Of a stretch of 64,000 nucleotides of DNA, positions 1 to 12,168 are shown piece by piece; the stretch's first letter is position 1, and each line of letters starts with the position of its first letter. The notes under the pieces are model-generated. The model saw only the letters and a program-made list of their open reading frames with translations. It had not been told where the DNA came from and ran no database searches. A program made the position numbers and the translations under genes. Source of the stretch: Siphonodentalium dalli (lineage: Eukaryota; Mollusca; Scaphopoda; Gadilida; Siphonodentaliidae). The DNA lies in contig CP136069.1 of NCBI GenBank assembly GCA_032622095.1, positions 161,499,043 through 161,563,042 of the forward strand. Reading direction: 5' to 3'.

Positions 1-364
1 GCATGGCCATGGCCATGACATTTAAAACATCGCAATCGGTTTGGAACAAATGTGCTTAAACCCATCTTCATATACCCAACCTTCAATATATGTGGATGTT
101 CGCACCGGTTGAAGGTCAGAAGATAACTAATCATATGAACTTTTAGTCAATCAACAGTCTTTGTAAATCTACGGACATCTGTAACTCCCTGTGGTGCCAA
201 CTCCGCCAATATTTCTGACTCCGAAGAATCAGCTATATCGCTGCTTCGCAACACAGTTCTGCTACTATTCAATGTAACCAACACTGGTTTATATGCAATA
301 GTTGTTAACTGCAATGCATAGGTAAATCCACGATATATTGATTCCCTTGCACAAAGGGTTGACA
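1..364. other. no gene recognised
   Basis: AT-rich sequence with no recognisable coding exon, RNA gene or complete repeat. The short open frames here have no family resemblance that I can see. Confidence 0.5.
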
Positions 365-1099
365 CAGGGACGTGACGACAGGGGTGTCTCGCCCCCTAAC
401 TTTGGCCAAATGTTCAACTGTTGGAAATGTGATATACCTGAAACAACATTTGTTGGAAATTTCACACCAACAATAGGTTTAAATTGTTCTCGTAGTCTGA
501 TTTTCCAAAAAATTATTACTGGAGAATTTGTAGTTTTTAGACCAACATTTGCATATTTTCCTAGTATTAGTAAACAAATTGGACTGAAATGTCTATCAGA
601 AACTGTTGAAAGCTTGATGCCAGTGTGGGTGCTATGATTTAGCAAATTTCATGCTCAGATTTCAAAAATTTCTCACACCGGGCCGAACCATGGTCGATCC
701 GCTGTGTCCCGGTCCCTCCCCAGTGGCCAGTCAGAAACTGATAATTAATTTAAGAAAATACAAATCTGGGTGAATTTGCATGGCGTTAGACCACTAGATA
801 TTAGGATATTAAGATTGTTCAGGCTCAGATCTGCACATGTTCTTGTACCGCATGGTCGACCCAGTGAATTATGCCCCCCCCCCCCCCCGACTAGCGACAA
901 AAAGACTACTGATTTATTTAGAATATGCTACCATCCAGTCGGTTGTGAGGGACAGTTGGGAAAAATCAAAGCCCAACCGGTGGGGTGCAAATGGAATTAC
1001 GCGAAAACTTGTGAATTTGATATGGTTCAGGGGGTGTAGTTAGAAATTCAAAGGTGGACACCCCTCCTTACGCGGAGCCCATATATAGTCACGTCCCTG
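365..1099. mobile_element. family E non-autonomous element, full length
   Basis: The stretch is bounded by a 12-bp inverted repeat, CAGGGACGTGAC at 365-376 and GTCACGTCCCTG at 1088-1099. Inside are short GTTGGAA/TTCCAAC motifs and phrases like 'GGTGGACACCCC' that recur in diverged form near 11.1, 18.6, 44.8, 52.9, 53.2 and 61.0 kb, so this is a dispersed repeat family. A run of about 17 C lies near 871-887. No transposase is encoded. It is likely a DNA-transposon derivative mobilised in trans; the superfamily is not assignable from the termini. Short overlapping open frames within it are not genes. Confidence 0.6.
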
Positions 1100-3299
1100 C
1101 ATAGGTCGAGACTGTGGCTATAGCACTATATACTCACTCTAATAACCACAACCTGTCATTAATGCGTTAAAGTTGTCAGTAAAATGATCGGCCTTCCGTA
1201 TTTATCTAAGTGCTAGAAGCCGCTCGAGAATTTGAACATAAAACCTGGCTTAAAATGACAACTTTATCAATGCTGTTTGCTCGTGGCATCTTGCAATAAA
1301 TAGGTTAACGCATAGCTGACTGGAATTTCATGTAATTCGTGAACCTTTGGGTGAGAAAATCGTAGTGAAAGGTTACCGGTCAACAGGACAGATCTACCCG
1401 TTCCAAATCGCTATCGCTTTATGAGCTGCATTGAAAGTACCCAAGAGACCGTGACGATGTTCACCGATTTAGCCGTACCAGTTCCCGTCGGATGGGTATC
1501 GCAAACTCGCTATTGGCCCAGTCCTGATTGGTTTAACATATTTAAAATGTCCAGCAATGCTTTGTAGCGTTTTATCAATGACAAAGATAGAAGTTATTTT
1601 CACATTTGGGTCAAATATATAACAAAAATTGAATCTGAAACACTGTGGAGAGGCGTGACTAGCCGATTGATTGAGTCGGGTCAACGCAACCACCCGTCTT
1701 GAAGATATATAGGACCAAAGAGGATAGAGGAGAGCTTTCCGATGAATGGCAACAAGCCATATTTCCGACTAAATCCTGAAAAGTTACCCATAATTCTGCT
1801 GTGTTTAAGGAGTCGATTACTTAGGGCATTATTGTAAGTCGTATCCGCAGGTCGATGCCTCGCGTGATACGGCCGCCATAGTACCCCCACCATTCCTACA
1901 CCACACCTCACGAGATGCACCCCACGGCACACATGGTGCCACATTGGGGGATGTGTACCCCTCGCAGTGGGGCGGTAGGCCCAATTCAATTCTTCCCCAC
2001 ACGCGGATAAATATTCTGAATATAATTACCAGACTAAAATATTTGAACATACTACACGATTAGCCATGTCTGTTGACAAATCACTGTAACAGATTTGTTT
2101 ACATAACAATGGTTTCAACCCGTGAAATTTCCGTTATTGGAGAACTGTCAATACTTAAAGATGCATAATCAGATTAAGCGCCCCTTTATTGCTATTTATT
2201 TCGTTTGGGGGGTGTAAACATATCTGATTCGAGTCGGGGAACCCACATATCAAAGCTCAGAGTTATTAGATATAGATTTTTGAAATTTATTATCTTTCAC
2301 AAAATTGCGTATGAAGATGGATAACTCTAAAATCAAGAGGCTTTGTGTTGATAAGGCCAAATTTCGTCGAACATGTTGATAAATAACACGTTTTGTGCAA
2401 CTTTATACTATAGTTGACAGTGGTTAGCATTGTTTTATTAATCGATTCTGATAACTGAAGCGGCATTTCTAAGAATTGTATTGTTGTTGTTGGAATCTGA
2501 TTATATGGGGACCGTCGAATCGGATTGTGTACCTTTAATATAAGAACAAATTGATCTACTTCTCCATGTTCTTCTGAATGGTGAAGAATGTTGCCCACTA
2601 CGAGGGCCTTGGTCAGACATTCTAATCTAAATTTACACCAAGATACATCAAGACTGTACCTTATGATGATGTACACGGTTTATAGATGGTACTCTCTTCT
2701 GGAGTTCACAAACCACCAATCGGTATGGAACAGAAAGGAGCGTTCAGTGTTAGTCTATTCCTGATATGGTAGAAATAAAGAGCGTCTCTTTCACTTGTGT
2801 ACGAAATATTGAAAACAGTGGAAATGGCTGTAACCATGGAAAGAATTGTTCCGGGGCGTTCAAAGTTGTATTTGTTATGACGTCAGTGTGTCTTTCTGGG
2901 ACATATAATGCTGGTAGAAAGGTAGTTCAAGTATTTATCGGCCTATTTAGATACCGGGGAGAAATTCAAAAGCGATTATTATTATGTATGTGTATTTTGG
3001 AGAGCAATTCGCAAAAGGGGCCTTTAGGGTCTGGTGCGCGTTTGCATAAGTACAGGCACACGTTGCAAGATATTTTCATTCCTGTCATAATCTTGAGTTA
3101 TTTTTTTATTTGCGTGTTACAACATACCCCCATATATTGCAATAAAGAATAAATATGTCAGCACAATGAAAACAAATGTTTGTATGCAGACTGGTCCACT
3201 CAATCAGTGACCAATCAACTGGATATATACTATGCACAGTATTAGAAATACTGATCAGATGGGGATTTGGCTATGGACTTATAACCTAAAATTCATCTC
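1100..3299. other. intergenic sequence with repeat fragments
   Basis: No gene recognised. About 1731-1832 is a fragment of a repeat that recurs near 11565-11642 and 36675-36786 (shared phrase GAGAGCTTTCCGATGAATGG). About 2690-3010 is a copy of a dispersed repeat also found at about 17160-17540 and 54230-54590 (shared phrases ACGCTCTTTATTT, GTTCAAAGTTG, CAAAAGCGA). The 128-codon open frame at 2766-3152 overlaps that repeat and is not credible as a gene. Confidence 0.5.
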
Positions 3300-4437
3300 C
3301 GCCTAATGTGTTATTTATGGAGCCCGGGAGGTGACATGGTAAATATATTTTATAATCCGTGCGCACGGATTAATAATCCGTGCGCACGAATTAATAATCC
3401 GTGCGCACGGTTTAACATATATAAATACTGTGCTATCGGTAATTCAGTCCAAATGGCCTCACGGCTCACGCCTGCGGACTCCTTTACAACGCAGTTGCGA
3501 CAACAAATTATACATGAGAGTAGGCCCCTATGTTTGATACGTTGATGCTTCCTGGGGGGGGGGGGTATGCGGCCGTCTGCCAATAGGGCTACTTAGTTAC
3601 AAACTATATTAGGCTGTGGTGTCCACGTGGGCTCACGATTGGAGTATTTGCCCATATGGACCATGGTGACTAGTTAGTGTGCCCCCCGCTCGCGTGTAAG
3701 CCAGTTCCGGATTGCACATGCATGTATACATATATAAACCGGGATGCTATGTGATGCTTACGGATAGTATATGGCAGTATATTTCAATCTCAAGTATACA
3801 TGCATACTGGATCGTTGCGCAGTGACGACTGCACCGTACCGATATGATATCAGGAATGGCGGAAATGGAGTGTAAGATGTAGGATACCCTCTTCAGCAAG
3901 ACTAAACACTGAAAACATGCATCAATATTTATTTTTGTGGAAGATGGAATGAGTGTCAATTAGGGAGGATAAAGTGCCTTTCGTGGGCTGAGTTGAATAT
4001 AATAGAACCATGTGTAAGCCAGTTCCGGACTTAACAGTTTTTACATGTACGAGCATATATATGTGACCCGCGTGCCTTGCATGTGGTCACGGAGAGTAGG
4101 CCTATGAGTATCCCATTTTCCTTAACTCTATAATATAGATACCCATATGGATCGTTGTGCAGTGGTGGTTCCACCGTGCAATATGGCAGGTGTGGCATTG
4201 GAACAATAGCTTTTGGTCCACCCCACCTGTTAACCACACCCGTACCACAAACATGCCATGTTATAGGAGCTCGCAAGTAAAACTCATCATTGGGCGACGA
4301 TGTGTTATTATAGTCAACAATGGTATTATGTTCAATTCAGCATATAACGAAGACACTTTATCCCCATTGACATTCCTCGCACGGATTATAAAATATATTT
4401 ACCATGTCACCTCCCGGGCTCCATAGTTATTGGTCTG
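3300..4437. mobile_element. foldback element with 21-bp tandem units
   Basis: The left edge (about 3316-3370) and right edge (about 4380-4425) are inverted copies of each other: GGAGCCCGGGAGGTGACATG on the left is matched by CATGTCACCTCCCGGGCTCC on the right, and both continue into an AATATATTTTATAATCCGTG stretch. Next to the left arm are three tandem units built on AATCCGTGCGCACG (3354-3413). Inside, the phrase AGCCAGTTCCGGA occurs twice (about 3702 and 4019). No open frame resembles a transposase. The structure is that of a non-autonomous foldback or MITE-like element; the exact ends are uncertain. Confidence 0.6.
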
Positions 4438-5613
4438 TAGGCATGGACATTTTCAATATAGAAGGTCATTTATGGAAGGTCGTTCTAAATGGAATATAAA
4501 TATTAACATGTCTTGAATCAAGATTCCTCTCATGATGTTCAGATATGATACCATTGATATGTTGTTAACTGCACTTTTGAAAAGTTATATCTTACGGGTT
4601 CTTGATAGCTGAACACAGCAAACTTTTACATATTTTGTCATGTCATAAATAGATGAACTCTATTTAATCGCGATTCTATGTGAATTTAGTGCGCTCCAAA
4701 TTCGATTCGAGTCGCGCTTTAGCGTGTAGTGTACGAGGTTAATACAATTCGAATATAATTGCGACAAATTTGAGATTTGATTTCCTTATCACAACCAAAG
4801 AGGATGTAAGACAAACTCAATAAAAAATATATTTCCAGTTTAAATGTGTCACTACATTCTGCTACATTAGGATAAAATTGTTCAGCCACCCTTATTATCC
4901 GTGTTTATTTCACATTCAACACTAAATAACCAACACCATTGAATACCATAAGTATATCCTAATTAACATAATACTAAAGTTCCGACATCGGCATCGATAT
5001 CATGGTGCTAAGCTCTTACGTCTCTATGCGTGCCGATAATACACGTGTGTCTTATTAAAAACACCATCATTCCCTTCACACATACAGGTCACCAGAATAG
5101 GATTAAGTATTATTGGGGTGATGTAAAAATAAAAGGGGACCTGTGTTCACACGGGCATCGCGAAAATCCACAAAATGATGCACAATTTATACGTCCAAAA
5201 ATAATGCAACAGATCATATTTGAGAATGCTCTTTATTATATACCGCCATTGTGTAACGGAAGGATGAGCGCTCTTTATTAAAGGCGATCAGTGAAATTTT
5301 TGCTAGTATGTTAAAAATTCAGAACGTATCAAAGCTTCCTATTTTTAAAGTCAATATCTAGCCACCAAAACCTCATAGTAATCGGCTCAGACATAGATCC
5401 GATATAAATATTTGCTGGTAGAGAAAACGTACAGAGGATGGTTTTGTGGTGTCAAGCATGTTTCATTTTCTTTTACCTTGTAAGCTGTGGTGAGCGAAAA
5501 ACACCGGCTCACGAAATTCTGACTTAATTGGTGTCAAATCGGACCCTGGATTTTTAAAACTGATGTGTTACAAACCTGCCACAGTGTGTGTGCGTCCCAT
5601 GATCTACAATTTA
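4438..5613. repeat. old dispersed repeat shared with 48.6-49.5 kb
   Basis: Several hundred bases resemble the stretch at about 48600-49470. Shared phrases include GATAATACACGTGT (about 5035 and 49449), and a block around 5157-5180 (ATCGCGAAAATCCACAAAA) appears in inverted form near 48855. The copies are clearly diverged, so this is old. No gene is recognisable; the 83-codon frame at 5030-5281 lies within the repeat. Confidence 0.45.
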
Positions 5614-5877
5614 TTAACCCTCTCATGGCGGGAGCTGCGCTGGTGCAGCATTAAATACCATGTGCCAGTGCATTATCTTATATATGCGAGTCTCCCATAT
5701 GGAGCATCACATATATAAGAGAATGCACTGGCTTGCAAGATCAAGTTTAATATTGTTAGGTTAATGCATTATCTTATATATGCTAGGCGCCCTATGGGCG
5801 ACTCGCATATATAAGAGAATGCATTGGCACAGGGTTTTCGCCAAAAAATAAGGAAACTCCAGTCATGAAAGGGCTAA
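5614..5877. mobile_element. type C double-hairpin MITE (copy C1)
   Basis: TTAA then CCCTCTCATGG at the left end, and CAGTCATGAAAGGG then CTAA at the right, form the type C terminal inverted repeat. Inside are two hairpins whose stems contain TTATATATGCGAG and TATATAAGAGAATGCA, separated by a short linker with TTAATATTGTTAGG. No coding capacity. The sequences just outside both ends also match those around copy C2 at 7536-7846, so the two may sit in one larger duplicated unit. Confidence 0.75.
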
Positions 5878-6359
5878 ATCGGTCACGCCTATACTATACT
5901 TTCATATCTTGTTCCCTATTCAATAACGCTTAATTATTACAAGTCTAAAAAAATAACAGTTTTTGTCGCTCTTGTCTACCATAGTACTATGAATGGACTT
6001 TGGTGGACACACATACCACACAGTTATCTGCACATGTACCAAGCCGAAATCAATACCATCGGGACACGAACACTCGCACGTGGTTAACATATCTGACAAC
6101 CAGCTTCGAAGAACGGATAACAGCTAGTCCAGGTAGGTAAATTCCTGCCCAAGTATATGCTTGGAAATAATTGTCAAATAATTGACTCGCTTGGTTTGTT
6201 TTATTTTACGTTGCATGCTGACCTGAAAACTTGCTGGGACTCAATTCATTACGCATTCTGTTATCGTAAAATTGGGTTACTCCGCTTCTACCAACAACCG
6301 AATTCTCCAAGTTTAACATTTGTATAAAAAGTTAGGAAAAAACTGATTAAATATACGTA
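5878..6359. other. no gene recognised
   Basis: Unique-looking AT-rich sequence. I see no exon, RNA gene or complete repeat here. Confidence 0.4.
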
Positions 6360-7275
6360 TGGCCTTCGTGATTGGCGTCGCTGTTAAAATATCCGTTATA
6401 AACACCATAAACAGAAAGAATATTAAATATGAAATAGTTTGTTCTTATACTAATCATAAACATCGCATAAATAACATGCTATTGTCAGCAGTGTTAGCAA
6501 ACAAAACCCATGTTATTTTACAATATAGTACGTAAAGAGTGTGCGATAAGCAAAACACTGAGCACCGGGGAGATCACACTGAGTGAAGTGTGGTTAAGGG
6601 GGGAGGTCAAGTGAACAATTTTGAATGGGGATTTACATGCAAATCTGCAGAGCAATAATTACAGAGTTGCACATACTTCTGAGTGTGAACTGGTGTGGTG
6701 TTGGAAACAACGGGTATTTATCTGGCGGGTCCGCTTGGTAAATTAAATTATTCTGCAATCAATATATTTTATGAGAATTTTTTTCTGGAATTACATCACT
6801 TGATTTACATTTGAAAAATCAATATAAAATTCAAAAATAAATGCACCAACATTATAATGGGACAAGTTCCAAGTGTACCCGCCAGATGAACCTGTTGTTT
6901 CCAATACCAATCAAGTCACACTCAGAAGTATGTGCGACTCTATAACTTTTGCTCCGCAGATTTGCATGGAAATTCAAATTGGTTACTTGACCTCCCCCTT
7001 AATACTGCACCATATTGTTTACAACATACAGTTACATCGTTCACCAATGTTGACCACTCAATATGTTGGTGTTTACTGTGTTATAATGAATCAACCAATC
7101 TCCCAAAAAATGGTGTTGAGTGTTTTGCTTATCGCACACGATGTAAGTGTTGTATGTGAACAAACGCTCGGCTCTCACACGTGTGCTTTGTGCAAAGATA
7201 ACATCGTACCCATACTATCACTATACTATATTATTAGTATTATAACCTACAACCTTGGCCATTGGTGCCTTTAAT
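6360..7275. mobile_element. long palindromic element, about 0.9 kb
   Basis: The two halves are imperfect inverted copies. GCGATAAGCAAAACACTGAG (about 6544) is answered by GAGTGTTTTGCTTATCGC (about 7118). AGGGGGGAGGTCAAGTGA (about 6598) is answered by ACTTGACCTCCCCCTT (about 6986). TATCTGGCGGGT is answered by ACCCGCCAGATGAA. Arms of roughly 370 bp flank a spacer of about 140 bp. The left part resembles sequence near 18.1-18.3 and 61.6-61.8 kb. The 133-codon open frame at 6873-7274 is contained in the right arm and is a by-product of the repeat. Confidence 0.6.
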
Positions 7276-7535
7276 GGCCAAGTTCAGTCCAGAAATACAA
7301 TTGAAAAATTGCTCCTTTTAGTCTATTATTTTACCATAAAACTTAGAAATATTTCTATCTATCAACAATTTTGTGTTTCAGTACGTTCAGTACCAACGAG
7401 TTTTGCAAAATTTTGCCTCTCAAACCTCTAAAATAATTTGTCATATCGAAAATCTATTTTCACATCTCACACCAGGTCATAACCTTTAAAATAATGCATC
7501 ACAAACCTGTGTGTGTGGCCCATGATCTAAGTTTA

Positions 7536-7846
7536 TTAACCCGTTCATGACGGGAGTTGCGCTGATGCAGCATTAAATACCCTGTGTCAGTTCATGTTCT
7601 TCTATATGCGAGTCTCCCATGTGTGCTTCCTTAATTTTTTCGAAAACCCTGTGCCAATGCATTCTATTATATATGCGAGTCGCCCATAGGGCGCCTCGCA
7701 TATATAAGAGATTGCACTGGCTTGCAAGGTCAAGGTAAATACTGTAAGGTCAATGCATTCTCTATGGGCGACTCGCATATATAATAGAATGCATTGGCAC
7801 AGGGTTTTCGAAAAAATTAAGGAAGCACCAGTCATGAAAGGTTTAA
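7536..7846. mobile_element. type C double-hairpin MITE (copy C2)
   Basis: TTAA-CCCGTTCATGACGGGAG at the left and CCAGTCATGAAAGG-TTTAA at the right. Two internal hairpins have stems ATATATGCGAG / CTCGCATATATAAG and loops GTCGCCCATAGGGCGCC and TATGGGCGA. The left part carries an extra out-of-place piece (TTCTATATGCGAGTCTCCCA) suggesting an internal rearrangement. Confidence 0.75.
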
Positions 7847-8089
7847 ATCGGTCACGCCGCTCGACTGCATATGCACCCTAGAAGTTCACTCCCCCATCAT
7901 GCTGCCGCTGCACCCATATTTATTGTACACCCATTGGTTTACTTTTTGCGATGTACAGCAAAATACAGAACATTTCAATAACAAAACGATTACGGTGACG
8001 ACATCCGTGACGACGCCAATTATAACAGAAAATGTCTTCACTAAATTATGAGGTCCAGACATATAGCCTGCACAAATCACTAGTTTTTT

Positions 8090-9184
8090 ATACGCCCGTT
8101 TGAAGAAAAAAACGGTGTTATTATGTAAATGGGTTGTCCGTCCGTTCGTCGAGCCGTCCGCTTTTGGTTTCCGGATGATAACTTTAGATTTAATCGAGTG
8201 AACTGAACCAAATTTGGTATGTTAGTTTACCACACCAAAATACAGATTAAGTTCGAATATGGGTATCGTCCGCATGATTTTGACATAGTTATGCCCCTTT
8301 TGCGACTTAGGTTTTACCTGATTTGCGGTTTCCGGGTGATAACTTTAGATTGAATCAAGTGAACTGAACCAAATTTTGTATATTAGTTTACCACTCCAAA
8401 ATACAGATCAAGTTCGAATATGGGTTTCGTCCGCATGATTTTGACTGAGTTATGCCCCTTTTTCGACTTAGATGTGAATTTTTCAGTCAAAAATACCACA
8501 CTTGACAGGGGGGGGTCGGAAAAAAATTCAGGCACGTATGGCATTTTTTCCCTTTCGATAATTTTTTGTACCCACCCACCCCCACCGCCAATTTTTTTGC
8601 CGTTTTCGGCAGTTTTTTCCGACCATTTTTTGACACCCACCCCCCCCCCCTTTTAACACTAAAACAGAGATTTGCGGGGGGAAATTCACTGTAAACAGCT
8701 GTATATGAATTTCTGTGCATACTATTTATCATGGATGTTAACATGGACATGTAAATAGGAATGAGTCATTTTGAGGTCATTCGTCCAAAAAAACATGGCT
8801 GCCAGCGGCCATCTTGGATTTCAAAATTTGCAACAAAATACAACACGATAACTGCCTGCAGTCAGTTTACCAGTTAGAATTACATTATTTCTCTCATTCA
8901 AACTGATTCAAAGTGGGTTTGAAGCCCAACTCATTGCCAAAACACTAAAAAAACAAGCAGGAAATTTTTGTTTTAGTTACGGAAAAAATTGCTTGTTGGT
9001 GGCTTTGACCACCCACCCACCCCGGCATACGTGCCGGAAGAAATTTTTTCACCCCCCCCCCCCCCCCCCCCCCCCCTGCACTTGAAGTTATTTTGTTTTA
9101 TTTTTGTTATTATTTCGTCTTAAGTCAAAGGTTTCAATCAAATGAATTAAACCTTGCCCCACTCTACTCCAGAAACGGGCGTAT
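8090..9184. mobile_element. non-autonomous element with ATACGCCCGTTT ends
   Basis: The terminal inverted repeat is ATACGCCCGTTT at 8090-8101 and AAACGGGCGTAT at 9173-9184. The left part contains GTCCGTCCG-type motifs and two tandem copies of a block of about 180 bp built around GGATAACTTTAGATT and AAGTTCGAATATGGGT. A diverged relative lies at about 33050-33460. Long C/G homopolymers occur near 8507-8515, 8639-8650 and 9053-9076. Nothing inside looks like a transposase, so the overlapping open frames are dismissed. Confidence 0.55.
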
Positions 9185-9640
9185 TATGACACGCCCCGAC
9201 GACGTGCTCTTGTTTTAATTTAATATAGTAATATTGACCTAAATATCAGTATTCTACACGCTACAGCCATTGGACTGTACAAGAAACATAGAACAAAACA
9301 GTTGTGTAACCATATTAACGTTATTTAATTCGTATGTCGATCGATCAATGATGTCCTTATTTTTATTACTGATAACTCATCGCGTGTTAAAACAGTTTTT
9401 ATGTAAACACTACTGTTACTGTTACAGTGCCAACCATTTGATCAACATGTACAGTTGAGTAAAATTCTGATCAAATTATGGAGGTCGACATTATAAAAGG
9501 TCAGAGCAATAAAACATATTCCAGAACCACAGATTTTAAACTAAACAGTTGATTCGAAATTGCTTTTGGAAATGTTTGTTGATAGACATAGCTATTAAAA
9601 AATAAGAACAAAGTATATCTATTTGTTCATGCTCTTCCAA
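9042..9640. repeat. segment X, left copy of recent duplication
   Basis: Nearly identical to 10327-10920, differing mainly in the length of a poly-C run. It begins at TTTTTTCACCCC and ends at GCTCTTCCAA. Includes the right end of the ATACGCCCGTTT element. The 62-codon open frame inside is identical in both copies, has no recognisable family and is not called as a gene. Confidence 0.9.
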
Positions 9641-9657
9641 GTTATCGTGGTTTTACA

Positions 9658-10329
9658 ATGTTGAGTATAAGAAGGAGATTGTCCAATGAACGGCCGAATT
9701 TAGTGTACAGTCCCCCCTTTGACGGCTACACTAATGCAGGCTTTTGTTTATTTTATTTTCATTAGCAACTACTATGACACTACACCAATATATTATATTA
9801 TAATTATATTATAACTGTCTTGCTCGATCATATCTCGTCCACGTTGCTCCCTTCCATTTTCCGATAATGCTCCTGTACTATTTCAGTGTAATATGATTGT
9901 AAATATGTCGCGCATAACATTAAACTGTATATTACATGTATGTATACACTATTTATATTCATTCAAGACTGATTCATGGTTCAAGACTTCTATTTACAAT
10001 AAAATACCAACACAAAAAATTGTTTTATTCTTTTGTACGATGTAACTTGAAAACCAGATATGACTTTACTATACTCCCCCAAATGTAATACCATTGAATT
10101 TAATTGTATTATTGAAAAATTTAAAATAATTATTTCTGTCCCTCTAGAACATCTAAACAATATGAAATAAATATATCAAAAACTCAATATATCAAACAAT
10201 ATAATGTCTTTCTAGAGGAACTCTCGTTCCAAGCATGTAATTATGCACTATAACTTATAAAGAGGTCAAATGGGGTTCATACAAATTGGCATGGAGCCCC
10301 TAATACATTTTTCAATAATGGAAGTGAAT
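9658..10329. repeat. segment Y, left copy of recent duplication
   Basis: Nearly identical over 672 bp, at a constant offset of 2459 bp, to 12117-12788, which lies in intron 1 of the methyltransferase gene. I noticed one substitution (CCGATAATG near 9861 against CCGCTAATG). It is joined to segment X by a 17-bp stretch (9641-9657) not found at the right-hand copy. It starts inside a family D palindrome that is more complete at the right-hand copy. Confidence 0.9.
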
Positions 10330-10920
10330 TTTTTCACCCCCCCCCCCCCCCCCCCCTGCACTTGAAGTTATTTTGTTTTATTTTTGTTATTATTTCGTCT
10401 TAAGTCAAAGGTTTCAATCAAATGAATTAAACCTTGCCCCACTCTACTCCAGAAACGGGCGTATTATGACACGCCCCGACGACGTGCTCTTGTTTTAATT
10501 TAATATAGTAATATTGACCTAAATATCAGTATTCTACACGCTACAGCCATTGGACTGTACAAGAAACATAGAACAAAACAGTTGTGTAACCATATTAACG
10601 TTATTTAATTCGTATGTCGATCGATCAATGATGTCCTTATTTTTATTACTGATAACTCATCGCGTGTTAAAACAGTTTTTATGTAAACACTACTGTTACT
10701 GTTACAGTGCCAACCATTTGATCAACATGTACAGTTGAGTAAAATTCTGATCAAATTATGGAGGTCGACATTATAAAAGGTCAGAGCAATAAAACATATT
10801 CCAGAACCACAGATTTTAAACTAAACAGTTGATTCGAAATTGCTTTTGGAAATGTTTGTTGATAGACATAGCTATTAAAAAATAAGAACAAAGTATATCT
10901 ATTTGTTCATGCTCTTCCAA
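10327..10920. repeat. segment X, right copy, upstream of the methyltransferase gene
   Basis: Second copy of 9042-9640. It is followed by the 1.2 kb containing methyltransferase exon 1 (10921-12116), which the left copy lacks. It lies about 750-1340 bp upstream of the start codon, so it may sit in the promoter region or a 5' UTR intron. Confidence 0.9.
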
Positions 10921-11053
10921 TGTTTTTATTATTTTTTTGTTTACATTTACACATTGCGTGTGTACGTTTAATACTATTACTTCAGTGTCATTTAACCACA
11001 ATTCGCGACACGTCTAGTCGGAGCTAACTGGAGGACACATTGATGTTGATATA

Positions 11054-11399
11054 GAGGGTCTCCGTGGGGGTGGGATGTCCATCTTACAGTGTCCCAGTGC
11101 ACTCCTCACCTTGGGCCAAGCCCAACTTCCAATGTTTGGGGAATACCCCCTTCCCCTTTGTGTTGGATATTTTCAACTGGTACAAAGTTTCCAACCTGAT
11201 CATCGTAATGGTTGGAACTTTCCAACTATTTCAGTCCAACAATGTCATCATAAGTATGAAATATTCGATATTTGGTCTTAAAATAAAAAATTTCACACTT
11301 CAGACTATCAGAAGAATTTCAAATTATTTAAACTGAAGTTTCCAACCAGGCATGCATTATATTACCAACTAGTTAAATGTTCCCATCTCGTCTCGTCCC
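11054..11399. mobile_element. family E element, diverged copy
   Basis: Contains the family E signature of repeated CCAAC/GTTGGAA motifs (CTTTCCAACTATTTCAGTCC) and ends at about 11399 with CGTCTCGTCCCT, similar to the family terminus. It lies 270 bp upstream of the methyltransferase start codon. The two overlapping open frames here are repeat-derived. Confidence 0.45.
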
Positions 11400-11457
11400 T
11401 AATAAGATAGCTGCGTTACATTTGTGGTTGGGTGGATGACGCTGACGTAATACTCTT

Positions 11458-11642
11458 TAAAGGGGTACTACTCTAAATCCGGCCATTTGTGGGACAATCT
11501 CCATTTATACTCAACAGAATATATATAACACACAGATATTCTGTTGAGTATTAAATTCCGTTCATCGGAAAGCTCTCACTGAAAAATTACCCATAATTCT
11601 GCTGTGGTTAAGGAGTTGATTATTTTGGGCATTACTTTAGTC
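11458..11642. repeat. fragments of family D and of the GAGAGCTTTCC repeat
   Basis: About 11458-11530 matches the left arm of the palindromic family D element at 47231-47577 (AAAGGGGTACT, CCGGCCATTTGTGGGA, TATACTCAACAGAATATAT). About 11565-11642 matches the repeat at 1731-1832 and 36675-36786 (AATTACCCATAATTCTGCTG). Both lie directly upstream of the methyltransferase start, so the gene's immediate 5' region is made of repeat sequence. Confidence 0.55.
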
Positions 11643-11668
11643 CCATTCTTGACTGTAATTTCAGCAAA

Positions 11669-11963
11669 ATGGCACAACAATATGACCCAACACGATACGA
11701 CCCCATCGCCAAGAGATTGAATGTTCTGAAAGAGTCGTTCAGTTCGAGGGAAGATGTGCCGGCTGATGTCGTGTCTGCGGTCGAGGAGCTGCTTGATGTC
11801 TCACAAAAGAGAGAAAACTATCTGGATCTCATGGCGACACAGCCATCTGAAAGCTTGGTTAAAATCAGAGACGGAATTCTGGGACATGACTGGAAGGGGG
11901 CCCATGAGAGGGGAGATATGTCGTGGGTAGTAAACGTTCACATGTCAACTAACCCGGTGGAAG
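11669..11963 (+). CDS. caffeoyl-CoA-type O-methyltransferase, exon 1 of 5
   Basis: First coding exon of a SAM-dependent, divalent-metal-dependent O-methyltransferase (class I, CCoAOMT/COMT-like fold), predicted cytosolic because no signal peptide or membrane segment is visible. The whole reading frame of five exons gives 277 residues, slightly longer than plant CCoAOMTs owing to a longer N-terminus. This exon encodes residues 1-98 plus the first base of codon 99: the helical N-terminal cap that helps shape the substrate pocket. The ATG (context CAAAATGG) lies just after an acceptor-like TGTAATTTCAG, so a non-coding exon probably exists upstream. The donor is AAG|GTGAGT, phase 1. The substrate cannot be told from sequence; relatives methylate catechol-type hydroxyls. 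Confidence 0.85.
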
Positions 11964-12016
11964 GTGAGTTTGATGTTAAAGGCCTGTTGTATACTAAACA
12001 CGAGTCGTGCCAGGCA

Positions 12017-12168
12017 TTTCCATCATAATTACCATGTTGTTTGCATCGTTCATTGAGCACACAAGTGTATTTTGTACTAATCCATAGCTCAAATTAATTC
12101 ATTTGTTGCATATATTATGTTGAGTATAAGAAGGAGATTGTCCAATGAACGGCCGAATTTAGTGTACA
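12017..12168. repeat. right half of a family D palindromic element
   Basis: In intron 1. Matches the right arm of the intact element at 47231-47577 (ATAATTACCATGTTGTTTGC, ATTCATTTGTTGCATAT, GAACGGCCGAATTTAGTGTA). It straddles the boundary of duplicated segment Y, which places that breakpoint inside this element. Confidence 0.6.

Noticed and set aside
2766..3152. 128-codon open frame
   Set aside because: It overlaps a dispersed repeat found at two other places where the frame is broken.
6873..7274. 133-codon open frame
   Set aside because: It lies in the right arm of a long palindromic element.
9270..10738. Identical 62-codon ORF occurring twice (9270-9458 and 10550-10738)
   Set aside because: The identity is explained by the recent duplication of segment X, not by selection on a protein.
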